Source: Escallonia rubra
Lineage: Eukaryota; Streptophyta; Magnoliopsida; Escalloniales; Escalloniaceae
Direction of reading: 5' to 3'
NCBI GenBank assembly: GCA_033065855.1
Contig: JAVXUO010002627.1
Span: 243,501 to 307,500, forward strand
Length of the DNA: 64,000 nt
Below the pieces are notes generated by a model. It ran no database searches. It was given only the letters and a program-made list of their open reading frames with translations, and had not been told where the DNA came from. Every line of letters starts with the position of its first letter. Position 1 is the stretch's first letter. This document shows, in pieces, positions 13,301 through 24,113 of the stretch. The translations under genes were made by a program, and so were the position numbers.

Positions 13301-15698
13301 ATGGCGCTTGCTTTGATAAGCATAGCTTTTTCGGCATGAGATAACAGTTTAGATTTCCAACTTGCCAATCTTTTCTCAACTCTTTCAACAATTCCACCAA
13401 AGACATCCATTTTTGAGTGATTTGTAAACAGAGGCAATCCCAAATATTTGGATTTCTGAGAAACTTTTCAGAAGTTCAGCAACCTGCATATCTCTCTGAT
13501 GTCATTATTGCTTGTGGACTTACTAAAATGGATCTAGGATTTGAGGTTGTTTACTCATTGACCTGACCAGCCACTGTATATCTCCAAGCAAGAACGAATC
13601 TGATTGGTTTTAGAAGTATTTGCCCTGCAAAATATGAAAAGATCGTCAGCAAATAATAGGTGTGAGATTGTCGGGCTTCCCCTACTAGCCTTGATGCCAT
13701 GAATTAATCCATTTTCTTCTTCTCTAAGGATTAATCTGGTGAGCACTTCAGAAGTAAGAATGAATAGGAAGGGAGATAGGGGATCGCCCTGTCGAATCCC
13801 TCTATGTGGTTTGATTAACCCAAAAGGACTTCCATTTAACAGAGTTGAAAAGCTTGTTGTAGTGATCCAAATCTTCACCCAGTTGATCCATGTTGGAGGG
13901 AATCCAAAATTTTTCAAAACCACTAAGATAAAAGGCTATTCCAATATGTCATATGCCTTCTCCATATCTAACTTTATCGCCATTAATCTCGCTCCCTTCT
14001 TTTTCCTCATGGTATGCCATATTTCTTGGACAATAATATTATTGTCGTTGATCAATCTTCCCGGCACGAAAGCTGCTTGCAATGGAGATATCATCTTCTC
14101 AAGAAAAGGTTTGAACTTGTCGGCCAAAATTTTGGAAATAACCTTGTATACAACATTACAAAGGCTAATGGGGCTAAAATGCTCAGCTTTTGTTGATGCA
14201 TTATTTTTTGGAATCAGAGCTAAATTGGTGTGGTTGAGGTCTTGGAGAGGAGAGTTGTTAGTGAAGAAGTCTTGAACTCTTTTGCACACATCCTCTTTTA
14301 CTGTTGACCAATACGTTTTGTAGAACAATGTGGGCATGCCGTTGGGACCTGGGGCTTTGATAGGGTTGAAAAACTTCAGAGTTTTTGAGATTTCCTCCAT
14401 AGAAGGGATTTCGCAAAGAGCATTGAATTCTTCAGTAGTAATCACTGGGGATATAAGGCCTCCAAGGTCTAGAGGGATTGTCAGATTCAAAGAGAGAAAA
14501 CTTGTTGTAAATGCTCATTTAAGCACTCCCCGATTTCATCTTGTTTCGATATCCATCTTCATTCTTTGTCTTTGATGAAATCTATTGAATTTCTTCTCAT
14601 CCTGAGAAGTGTACTGAGATGGGAAAATTTGAAATTCAAGTCCCCTTCACAGTTCCATTTGATTCTAGACTTTTGATGCCATAAACATTCCTCTCGTTTG
14701 CATTGCTCATCAATCGCAATTTTGATGTTCTTTTCCAATTCCATGTTCCTGATGGACGGTTCCATTTGCTGAATGGCATCAAGTTTCTCAGTCAACAGCT
14801 TGATCTTAGATTGGATAAGGCCAAAGTGAGTGAAATTCCATTTTCTCAGATTCTGACAAGTACGGGCTATTTTTTGACTTAAGATTTCCCCTAGGCTACC
14901 TCTGACAGGATGCCTCCACGACGATTTGACGATATGATGCGAAGTTGGATCTCTCATCCAAGCCGCCTCAAATCTGAAGGGTTTGAGTCCTATGGGAATG
15001 GACTTATGGGTCTTAATGACAATAGGGTGATGATCTGAGCTTTTTACGGGGAGATGGGTCACCGATACATCTGGAAATAAAGTTCTCCATTGAATATTTA
15101 CATATGCCTTATCAAGCCTTTCTTTGATGTTGGCTGCCAAGGGTCTGTTGTTACTCCAAGTAAAAGGGTTTCCACTAAAACCCAAATCCAAAAGATGATT
15201 GTTTCTAATGAAACTGCTGAGACCTCCCTCAGAAGAAGAAGGAATAGGCCGACCACCCTGTTTTTTCCAATTGACTTATGATTGCATTAAAGTCTCCACA
15301 GCATATCCAAGGTCCTTCAAAAGAGTTTGCTACCAGCTCCATATCATCCCAAAATTGTCTTTTACTCCGTAGATAACCGAAAGCATCCAAGGTTGGCATT
15401 GCGGATCAGAGAAGATTAAGGCATTTATGATGTCGTTGTTTTGAAGAGTGATTTCTAAGGCTACTCCAGATTTCCATGCAAGACAAAGACCACCAGCTAA
15501 TTTCTTATTTCCGGAGGGAGGGACATAGTAGAAATTGTAAAAATTGAGAGAGTTTAGAATGGGGGTTAAAGAGGAAGAATTAGAGATGGTTTCAGAAAGA
15601 AAAAGGATGTCAGGGTTAAGCATTCTGGCATCCTTTTTTAGGGCCCTGACGCGCGACGCACGTCCAAGCCCTCTTATGTTCCAGGCCTGTATGATCAT
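10358..15698 (-). pseudogene. LINE ORF2: endonuclease-reverse transcriptase-RNase H, broken
   Basis: ORF2 would nick target DNA and copy the element's RNA. It starts at 15698 with MIIQAWNIRGLG. The endonuclease covers about 15698-14560 (WNIRG, ILFLSET, SDHHPI), followed by reverse transcriptase (14490-13555; IKAPGPNGMP, GIRQGDPLSPFLF, catalytic FADD), the thumb/connection region (13443-12712) and a zf-RVT region to about 12250. An RNase H domain (10938-10540) keeps INFDAT, AEAA and EGDAE motifs. The frame is broken by several stops and frameshifts, by a nested transposon at 10939-12240, and by TAA at 10535-10537. Beyond that stop the frame stays open to TAG at 10358. The ATG overlaps the ORF1 stop as ATGA, which would fit termination-reinitiation. 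Confidence 0.88.
10939..12240. mobile_element. Mutator-like element with doubled inverted repeats
   Basis: It is flanked by the exact 9-bp duplication TAAAATCAA (10930-10938 and 12241-12249), and its ends read GGGATAATACCATTTTA. Each arm holds two copies of the terminal unit: outer units 10939-11109 and 12070-12240, both 171 bp, and inner units starting near 11110 and ending at 12069. The core (about 11270-11880) is pyrimidine-rich then purine-rich and has no transposase; open frames of 74-106 codons there match no known domain. It splits LINE ORF2 in the codons for HVDF. Confidence 0.9.
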
Positions 15699-17257
15699 GG
15701 TGGTTCCAGGGGCAAGCTCGAGCTTGAAACCCAGGCGGATGTTGTTTCTGGAGTGAAGGAGATGGATGAAGAAAGGGACGAAGGAAGTTTTCTGGCTTGG
15801 TTTTTAAGCTTGATGAATTGTTTTGATCTTGTGTTTTTTGTGTTTGGTTTGGGAGCTTGGGTAAATTTTAAAGGGCTTTGAATCTGTGGTAGATCACTAT
15901 TGATCTGTTGATAAGCTTGCGGGCTCAAGAATGAGGGAATTGGGCTTAAGTGAGGAGGATTAAGTTTGGGCTTTTTTGGTGATTGAGTTTCTTCATGGGC
16001 TATTTTTCTTTTTGGGCTAGGCTTAGAATGAGGCATGATACCAGATGGTGTGCGTTGGTTTGTGTCTTTGGCTTCTTGGTTAGATTTTAGTGGTGGTAGA
16101 GATTTGAAGTTGGGGAAGAAAGGAAGTGGTTGTCGAGGGGTGACAGGTTGTGTGTTGATGGGATTTGTGTCAGATTTTTGGGGCTTGAGGGTGACTAAAC
16201 AGGTTTGCTTTGTTGGTGGGTTGGTTTTTTGGAAAATGTGAGGCTGGTCAGAGACATCAGAAATTTTGGGAATTGTGTCATCAGAGAAGAGATTTGGATT
16301 ATCATCGGAGGGTTTCCGGCCTATCTCAGAGGAGATATAGAGTGGATCAGTTGAAATCTGTGGGAGAGATTTGGTCAGTGGGTTTTCGGATGATCTCAGA
16401 GAAGTTATGGAGGTTAAAGAATTGTTTTTCTTACCTGATGAGTCCTGCAAAGGCTTGGGTTCTTTGATTGGTGAAGAAGGATTCCACTCAGCTTCTGAAG
16501 GTGTTGTTTCACTGTATTCCGCTCGCAGCCACGGACCAAAAGGGATCGAGAAATTATCCGGGTTCTCCAATGGAGGGCTAGGGCATATTTGATTTATGTG
16601 CCCTAATTTTCCATAATTGAAGCAGAAATCAGCAAGACGTTCGTATTGAAGTTGAATCCAGGCTTTGGATTGATCATTCTTGTTTCGTTTGAAACCAGTT
16701 TGGAGTGGTTTTCGGACATCAAGTTCTACCCTGATCCTAAGGTATTTAAACCATGATATGTTGCCATCAGAAGTAAAATCAATCTCTTTGAGCTTGCCAA
16801 TCTTTTTCCGCAATTTTCTCAGCATTCATTTCATCATTTGGTTTGGTGGAAGTCCACAGATTCTGACCCAGAAAAGTGAGTAATTAAACTTGATTTCATT
16901 GATCGAAAGATTTGGAGGCCAGTCCCGTACCACAAGATGTAAGCTCATGATGGACCAAGGTCTTGCTTCAAGAATTCTCGTTTGGTCCCATTCATGATTG
17001 AATGTTATACAAACAGTATTGTCTTCCAGAGAAGTGATCTTCAAGCCTTTTGTTGGATTCCAAACTTTGGATAGAATAGTTTGCACTGCTTTGAGATTGG
17101 ATTTCTTGCTACTGATCACTTTTGCCAGAAGTGTGAGAGAGTATTCTCTGTAAGCATTGGAGTCGTCCTCTTCCAATTCTATGGTTTCTTCACAGTTCAG
17201 TTGTGTGGTTTTGGAAATGATTGAGTCCAGGTCCGGTTGTTGTTGAGACAGAGCCAT
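15695..17257 (-). pseudogene. LINE ORF1: DUF4283/zinc-knuckle RNA-binding protein, broken
   Basis: ORF1 proteins of plant LINEs bind the element RNA. From ATG at 17257, residues 1-143 match the DUF4283 type (ending FWVRICGLPPNQ). An in-frame TGA at 16826-16828 interrupts it. The frame then runs on for 376 codons to TGA at 15695-15697. The zinc knuckle near residue 205 reads CFNYGKLGHINQIC: the second cysteine of the usual CxxC is Tyr, so metal binding is probably lost. The C-terminal half is proline/serine/lysine-rich. The stop overlaps the ORF2 start. Confidence 0.82.
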
Positions 17258-17597
17258 TAATGGAGATCAGGTAGATTGGTTTTGAAATAGAAATAGGCTA
17301 TTGAATGCAGTTTCTAGAAAAGATATTGGTCGGAACACAAAGGGAGGTTGAGTAAATAGCATGGTAATCAGGTGAGGGTAGATGGAAGGAAGTGGGAGGA
17401 AGAGCTGAGATCTAGGATATGGTGATTGATTACCAGGAAGACCTTCGTTGAAGAAGGGGAGAAAAAAAAACGCTACTCACAAGGGAGAGTGTGGTCCGGG
17501 CTGCGTGTGAAAGAATTCACCCATTACACTATTACACTCATGCACAAATGCACCTAAGACCACACACTTCACCCATTCATTTACCTCTACACTCTAA

Positions 17598-18495
17598 GGC
17601 CTAGTTTGACAAAAAAATTTTCCTCTTTTTTTTTTTCAGTTTTTAAAAACTGAAAAAAAAAGGAGCGTTTGGTAACCATTTTTTTTTTCAGTTTAAAAAC
17701 CAGTTTTTAAACTGAAGAGTAAAAAAGAGTGAAAAAAAAAACTCCAGAAACTGGTTTTTTTTTTTCACTTTTGATTTTTTTTTCTTAGACCACCACCACC
17801 ACCCTCCCACCGCCGGCAGCCACCTCAGGCGACCACCGCCGGCCGCCGGCGACCACCGCCGGAGACTGCCGGCAGCCACCTCCGGCCGCCGGCCACCACC
17901 ACCACCGGCGGCCGCCGGCGACCACCGCCGGCGACTGCCGGCAGCCACCTCCGGCCGCCGGCGACCACCGCCGGCAGCCACCTCAGGCGACCACCGCCGG
18001 CCGCCGGCCGGCTGCCGGCGACCACCGCCGGAGACCGCCGGCAGCCGCCTCCGGCCGCCGGCGACCACCGGCGGAGACCGCCGGCAGCCGCCTCCGGCCG
18101 CCGGCGACCACCGCCGGCGACCGCCGGCAGCCGCCTCCGGCCGCCGGCGACCACCGCCGGCGACCGCCGGCAGCCGCCTCCGGCCGCCGCCGACCACCGC
18201 CGGCGACCAGCCGCCTCCGGCCGCCGGCCACCACCGCCGGCAACCGCCTCCGGCCGCCGGCCACCACCGCCACCACCACCACCACCGCTGCACCCCACCA
18301 CCGCCACCGCAAACCACCAAAAAAAAAAAAGTCAAAATAAAAAGGGTTACCAAACACCAAAAAAAAAAAAACCTAAAAAAAAAAGGGGTTATCAAACACC
18401 CACTTGTTTTTATAAAAAAAAAAATTTAAGCTGCTCTTTAAAAAACTGCTCTTTAAAAACTGAAAACCAAAAAATAAATTTTGTCAAACGAACCC
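17598..18495. mobile_element. MITE carrying a GC-rich minisatellite
   Basis: The left end is GGCCTAGTTTGACAAAA; the reverse complement of the right end is GGGTTCGTTTGACAAAA. It is flanked by TAA (17595-17597) and TTA (18496-18498), suggesting a PIF/Harbinger-like 3-bp target, though hAT is possible. Just inside the ends are self-complementary CAGTTTTTAAAAACTG-type stretches. The core is a GCCGGC-rich tandem array. No transposase is seen. Confidence 0.6.
17790..18300. repeat. GC-rich minisatellite (GCCGCC/GCCGGC units)
   Basis: Degenerate tandem units of roughly 40-45 bp are built of CCGCCGGCGACC and GCCTCCGGCCGCC blocks. All three minus-strand frames stay open for 125-235 codons and encode Arg/Gly/Pro/Ala repeats, because the units lack TA and CA dinucleotides that would make stops. 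That is a composition effect, not evidence of a protein. It is dense in CpG and CCG sites in otherwise AT-rich DNA. Confidence 0.85.
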
Positions 18496-20173
18496 TTAAG
18501 AACCCATGTTTCTGTACATATATTCACACCCACAATCACCTAGCAGTCTCCCTTTCTTACTCACTACACACATATGCACAAAGACAAACACACAAACTTA
18601 ATTCACCAGCCATGCCCACTGCCTCACGGCAGTGGGTCTCCTTCTTCCTCCTTCTCTTTTCATAAACTTACCCACATATATGTAAACACATATATTCACA
18701 CACATACACATGAAACACCCAAACCCACTTTACCTCTCACATAAAATCTTCCACGCCGCCTCTCCCTTTCTTCTTACACTCTCATAACACACTACACTAC
18801 ACTACACATATATATACACATTAAGACACACCATTTCATACACTGTACACACTACTTCTATCATCTTCCCTATATCCTTTGTCTAAACCCACCATCTACT
18901 GTCATGCTTCATATATATATTTTTTCTGGTGGGATGCATTACCATAATGACCAAGTATATATTACTTGTCTTCCGAAATTAGTGTATGCCATTACTTACT
19001 AGTTTGAAATTCTCATGCATGATTTTTCTGTCAAAAATAGCTCTCTCTCTCTCTTTCTATCCAAACCCATAACTTCTCACTACTTCACAACACAACATAC
19101 TCACACACACAACACACGTACAGTACCCATTTCACCCACTTCTTGTTCAGTCCCTTTACTTCTCTTCTCTTTTCTTTAAACCCACTCTCACATCACTTAA
19201 GCACACCCTCATATACACACAAAACACACATGCACCCATGAAACACTCACTGAACCTGTGACTTCTCTTTTGCCATCATCGCCCCTCATACTCACACAAA
19301 CACTCCTCACACTTGCACACAGTTATTTTCACGGCTGTACAACAGCCCAAATACGCACATATCATGAGTTTGCAGCTTCTTTTCATACACAACGCTAGCT
19401 CTCCCGTACCCCCTAAACAAAATTCTCAGCCCCTATACAGATAAAAGATTAAACACATTCAATGGAAAAATGGTAGAATGTTTACCGAAAAATTGCACTT
19501 CGCCGGATCAGAAACGTTGCCGGAAGAAGTCGCGCTTTGATATATCGCCAGACCATTGCCGATTTCAGCCTCTCTCTCTCTCTCTTTTTCCCGTTCTTCT
19601 TCTCTCTATGACCGAAATAGCAAGTCTGCTCTCTTATTTGGTAACCGAAAATGGAATATTAATTCCCTCCTTCTGTGACTTTCTATAACCGAAAAACCAA
19701 CATCCCAAAATTTTCTCCCTCTATTCATCCTTGGTTCCCTCTTTTTCCAATTATATAGTTGACTTTATTTTTTTTAAATAAATAGGATTTCGATTTTATG
19801 TATTTATTTATTTACTAACCCACTTCAATAATTGTTGCTAAAAATTTCCGAAAATCTTTCTCACGTTTAATCATACTAAAGGCTTCAATTAATATCACTT
19901 ATAACAGCTATCATTAAATTTCAACTTATGGTTCATAAAATTTGTCCTAAAGATTGTCGATAAAAATTCAGTTACGCTAATCGTCTCTAAACACTTCATT
20001 ATCTCTTATAACTGTTAGCGTTAGATTATAATTTATGGTTTCTAAAGTTGACAGAAATATTGCTCACCAATTTGTCGCTAGAGTTCCAAACAAAAATATA
20101 TCGATGCTGACAAAAATTTGTCGCTAAAAAAAAAATTCGCCACTAAAATTTCTAATTAGATCCGAAAAATATC

Positions 20174-21746
20174 GGGGGAGCCGTCTACCTGGCGGAAGGG
20201 GAGTTGAAGAGCTCCCTGGCAGAGATAGTGTCCCGGAGGAGTCGCCTATCCCCGCGGGTGAGTCCTTATGCCGGAGCACTCGGAGCATGTCAAGGTAGCA
20301 TCCCGGAGGAGTCGTCTACCCGACTGGCCGAGGTAGCATCCCGGAGGAGCCGTCTACCTGGCGGAAGGGGAGTTGAAGAGCTCCCTGGCAGAGATAGTGT
20401 CCCGGAGGAGTCGCCTATCCCTGCGGGTGAGTCCTTATGCCGAAGCACTCGGAGCATGTCAAGGTAGCATCCCGAAGGAGCCGTCTACTCGACTGGCCGA
20501 GGTAGCATCCCGGAGGAGCCGTCTACCTGGCGGAAGGGGAGTTGAAGAGCTCCCTGGCAGAGATAGTGTCCCGGAGGAGTCGTCTATCCCTGCGGGTGAT
20601 GTACACTCCAGAGATTGGGTTGAAGCATGTTCCATGACCAAGGCAAGGTGCGCATGGTGTGATGAATGAGTGTGGTGCCCGGGGGCATGATGACATGATT
20701 GTGGCGCATGGGCGCGATGAAGTGAGTAAGGTGCCGGGAGCACGTCTATGTTAATGGCGCAGCGCATGGGCGCGACGGAGTGCGTAAGGTGCCGGGGGCA
20801 TGTTTGTGTCAATGGTGGCGCGTGGGCACGACATAGTGCGTATAGTGCCGGGGGCACGGTAGTGTGACAGAGAGCCTGGGGGCACGGCTGTATCAGCGGC
20901 GCGGCGCGGCGCACGGGCGCGGCGAAGTGTTGGAGTGTGACGCCCGAACGTCGGTGACGGGGGTCACGGAGACGACGTCCTGGTGACGGACGATGAGCGT
21001 CGTGGAGTTGTGTCTGGGCGACGGGGTCGCGGAGTTGTGTCCGGGCGACGGGGGTCGCGGAGTTGTGTCCGGGCGACGGGGTCGCGGAGTTGTGTCCGGG
21101 CGACCGGGGTCGCGGAGTTGTGTCGGGGCGACGGGGTTCGCGGAGTTGTGTCCGGGCGACGGGGGTCGCGGAGTTGTGTCCGGGCGACGGGGGTCGCGGA
21201 GTTGATGTCCGGGCGGCGGGCGACGGGCGACAGGGGTCGCGGAGTTGACGTCCGGACGACGGGCGACGGGCATCGCGGAGTTGACGTCCGGACGACTGGA
21301 GACGGGCGTCGCGGAGGATGCAAGGCCTCTTGAAGAGAAGTGAAAATGTTAAGTATGGAGACCAAAGGCCAACCCTTCGGGGAAAGCCAAGACCAACCTC
21401 AAGGGGAGGCCGAGGCCGACCCCCATGGGGAGGCCGAGGCCGACCCCAATGGGGAGGCCGAGGTTGACCCCAAGGGGAAGGCCGAGGCCGACCCCAAGGG
21501 GAAGGCCAAGGCCGAGGCCGACCCCAAGGGGGAGGGCAAGGCCATTCCTTGGGCAAGTGTCATGGCGCGTCGATGGGCGACGGGCGAAGTGCGACGATCG
21601 AAGCGTCATGAGGCTTGGTCACGTTCCTTGAGCGTGCATGTTTTGACCGGTTGTGAGCGTTGAAAATGTCTGTTGCTTGTGCGGACGTGTCATGCAAAAT
21701 GGGACCGTAGTTGGCCTTTGGGTACGACAAGAATAGGTTGGGAACA
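20174..21746 (-). repeat. 3' LTR (truncated) of the gag-only Gypsy element
   Basis: It starts, on the minus strand, with TGTTCCCAACC at 21746 and matches 28680 down to about 27100 in the 5' LTR. It includes fewer copies of the 169-bp repeat (about 20185-20600), the CGGAGTTGTGTCCGGGCGA array (20995-21330) and the GGCCGAGGCCGACCCC array (21400-21535). It stops at 20174, without U5. A purine-rich stretch GCAGGGGGCTTA immediately precedes the LTR start, as a polypurine tract should. Confidence 0.75.
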
Positions 21747-23338
21747 TAAGCCCCCTGCGTGTGGTGTGCGCGGAAGGGCAACCCGAGCGGGCACCGCACG
21801 CATGAATACTTAGCAAGATTTTATGTTGTTTGGCCGGAGCGTTGTTGAGGTCGTCAGTGCGTGATGATGAAGAGTAGGTGGCTCGAGCCACCTCGTGCAC
21901 CACCTACGAAAGCTTGGAATGCTTGGGGGTTGAGACCAAGGCACGATGATAGGGCGCAGGGGCGCGAGCATGTAAACGGCGCCCGGGCGACGAGTGTCGC
22001 GGAGACGTCACCCGGGCGATTGGCGACAAGCGTCGTGAAGACGGCGCGCGGGCGCTGGCGACGAGCATTAGAGAATGAACGGGAGTAAGTGGTTCGAGCT
22101 ATCTCGCGCACCACCTACCAAGGGCGTTGATGTCGAGGGACATCGTCATGAGGGGCGCAACAAGGGCGCAGCCGGATGTCGCGATGCGGGGGCAGTCCGC
22201 GACGGGCAATGCACGTCGGTCTATGTTGCCAAAAAATTTTTTTTTTTTAAGTTGCCGGCCTTGGATGTCGGGGCTCGATCGTTGGGTAAATGTGTATAGG
22301 CCGAAGTATGGGGAGGAAGGTGAAGGCCAAGGTGGTGAATGGAAGGGCTTTGATGTTGCCGTGGGTGAAGCAAAGGAGATGAAGTTGGAAAATGGGTGAA
22401 GGTGGTGGCTTTGGTTGTGGCGTGAAGGTTGCGGTGTGGGGGAAGGGAAGAGATGGAAGGGGGGGTCGGCCTAGGGGAGGGGATGGGGAGGCCGAGGCCG
22501 AGGGGGGAGAGGAAGGGGTGGCTGAGGCCGAGCTTGGGGAGAAGGGGCGAGGGGAAGGAAGGGGAAGAGGAAGTAGAGGAGATAAGAAGGGGGGTCGGCC
22601 TTGGGGAGGGGGTTGGGGAGGCCGAGGCCGAGGTGGGGTGGAGGGCGGGGGAGGAAGGGGGGAAGGGGGAAGGGAGAGGGGCGGGGAGGTTGGATGGGCC
22701 GAGGCCGAGGTAGGTGATGGCGTGGGGGAGGAAGGGGGGGTTGGGCCGAGGCCGAAGGGTGGGTGAGGCCGAGGCTGAGGGAGGGGGCGGGGGAGGAAGG
22801 GGAAGAGGGAGGAGAGGAGAGAGGAAGGAGAGGAGAGAGGAAGGGGGGAGGTCGGCCTTGGGGAGGGGGTTGGGGAGGCCGAGGCCGAAGGAGGGGAGGG
22901 GGGAGAGGGGAGGGGGGAAAGGAAGGGAAGAGGAGGGGAAGAAGGGGGCGGCGGCGGCGGCGGGGTGCCGCGGGTGGCCGAGGGGCGGGGAGGAGGGGCG
23001 GGGGAGAGAAGGGAGGAGAGTGGAGGGGACGAGATGGGAGGTCGCCGATGGTGAATGAGGTCGGCCGTGGAGGGCGAGGGCGAGGGAGAAGGAGGCGCAA
23101 GGCTGGGCGGCGTGAAGAAAAAGAAGAGAAAGAGATAGAGAAAATTAGGTTTTGGGTTTTGGGAGGGACGCGGGTCGGGGTTGGGTCGGATGGTTCGGGT
23201 TCGGGTCCGGGTCGGGGAGCTGGGCGCAGAGAGAGAGGAGGCGCGGGTCACGGGTCGGAGCGGGTCCGGGCGCGCGGGTCAGCTGGTTCGCGGGTAGGGT
23301 TTCCAGATTTTTTTGAAATTCAAATAAAATGATAATAA

Positions 23339-23369
<31 letters not shown>

Positions 23370-24113
23370 TTGGACAGCCCTTAAGAGGGAGCCCCCAAGA
23401 ATATTTTCACAATGAACAAGATGAGAGTGAGGGAAATGGGATGGTGGGAGAATGAAGAATTTTTCATAAGAGAGAAGTTGTTTATGAAGTGGGGAAAGGG
23501 GGATGTGGTGTTGGATGGTGAGGGAGGAGAGTGATGAGAGCATGAATGTGGGGAGATGAAAAACTTGAAAAATTTTCTAAGTGTTGAAATTTTATTTTTT
23601 TTGAGTTCGGGCAAGGATGCTAAGGGGAGGCCGTTGAGGGTGGTGATTGATGACCGGTTGCGAAAAAAATGAAATTTTTTCTAAGTGTTGTGCTGAGACA
23701 AGGATGCCGAGGGAGACCGATGAGGATGATCATCGATGACCGGTTGCGAAAAAAATAAAAATTTTTCTAAGTGTCAAGAAAAGTGAATGCAGGATGATAA
23801 TGCGACCGTAGCAGCGCGGCTCGAGCCACCCCGCGCACCACGTACCAAGTCATTGCAATGTGAGGCCGGAGGGATTGAGAAGGGGTGAAGCCCCCAAGGG
23901 AGTGGGTGATGGCATGAAGGGTGATATCAAGAGACTTGTGTAAGAGCAATGTAGCTTGAAATTTTTCTAAGTCTGGAAAATGTAACTTCATTGATAACGA
24001 AGGATAGACATCATGCCTTGATACATGGGTATGACGTACATGGAAACTTGCAAAATGAATGAAAAAATTACAAGTGTGGAAAATGCACTAAGGCATGCCC
24101 TTATGTCCCGTAC
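21747..24113 (-). other. Noncoding 3' internal region of the gag-only element
   Basis: This stretch lies between gag and the 3' LTR. It holds a G-rich minisatellite (about 22390-23150, GGGGAGGCCGAGGCCGAG-type units), a (TA)n run (about 23338-23360), and three copies of a motif resembling GGCTCGAGCCACC followed by GCACCAC (about 21877, 22090 and 23818). The 334-codon minus-strand frame over the G-rich tract is proline/serine low complexity with rival open frames on both strands, so it is not called. No pol motifs are visible. Confidence 0.6.

Larger units (their letters stand above)
10291..17517 (-). mobile_element. Full-length decayed LINE (L1-type)
   Basis: This minus-strand element carries ORF1 and ORF2 and ends in an A-rich tail (plus strand ATTATTTTTTT at about 10290-10300). 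It is flanked by CACCCATTACAATATTA (10274-10290) and CACCCATTACACTATTA (17518-17534), a 17-bp target duplication with one mismatch. Without the nested Mutator-like element it is about 5.9 kb, the size of intact plant L1 elements. The long, well-preserved duplication suggests moderate age, yet both ORFs are broken. Confidence 0.88.
8134..20173. mobile_element. Long LTR, possibly solo and chromovirus-like, interrupted
   Basis: It starts TGTAACATCCCGG. Near 20153-20174 it ends with ATCCGAAAAATATCGGG, close to the mirrored CGGGATGTTACA end expected of this LTR type; the last bases are lost at a junction. With the LINE and the MITE removed, the LTR is about 3.9 kb, within the range of plant Tekay/Del-type LTRs. 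No protein-coding domain belongs to it. The remaining segments (8134-10290, 17518-17597, 18496-20173) are AT-rich with CA-rich stretches and no gene. The class is inferred from end sequence and length only. Confidence 0.45.

Noticed and set aside
17688-18395. Three long Gly/Arg/Pro/Ala repeat frames on the minus strand
   Set aside because: All three frames are open because of the repeat unit. No start context or domain, and the stretch is contained in a MITE.
20200-20600. CRISPR-like array of regularly spaced repeats
   Set aside because: The units are contiguous 169-bp tandem repeats inside an LTR in plant DNA, not short repeats with unique spacers.
20459-21556. A 365-codon minus frame with PRPD/TTPRP repeats, and the similar 322-codon frame at 27347-28315
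   Set aside because: Both are LTR tandem arrays read as protein. Copies differ in frame and unit number between the two LTRs, and both strands are open.
22247-23251. A 334-codon proline/serine-rich minus frame and its plus-strand glycine-rich counterparts
   Set aside because: G-rich minisatellite; openness in rival frames is explained by the lack of A and T. It lies in the noncoding part of a retroelement.
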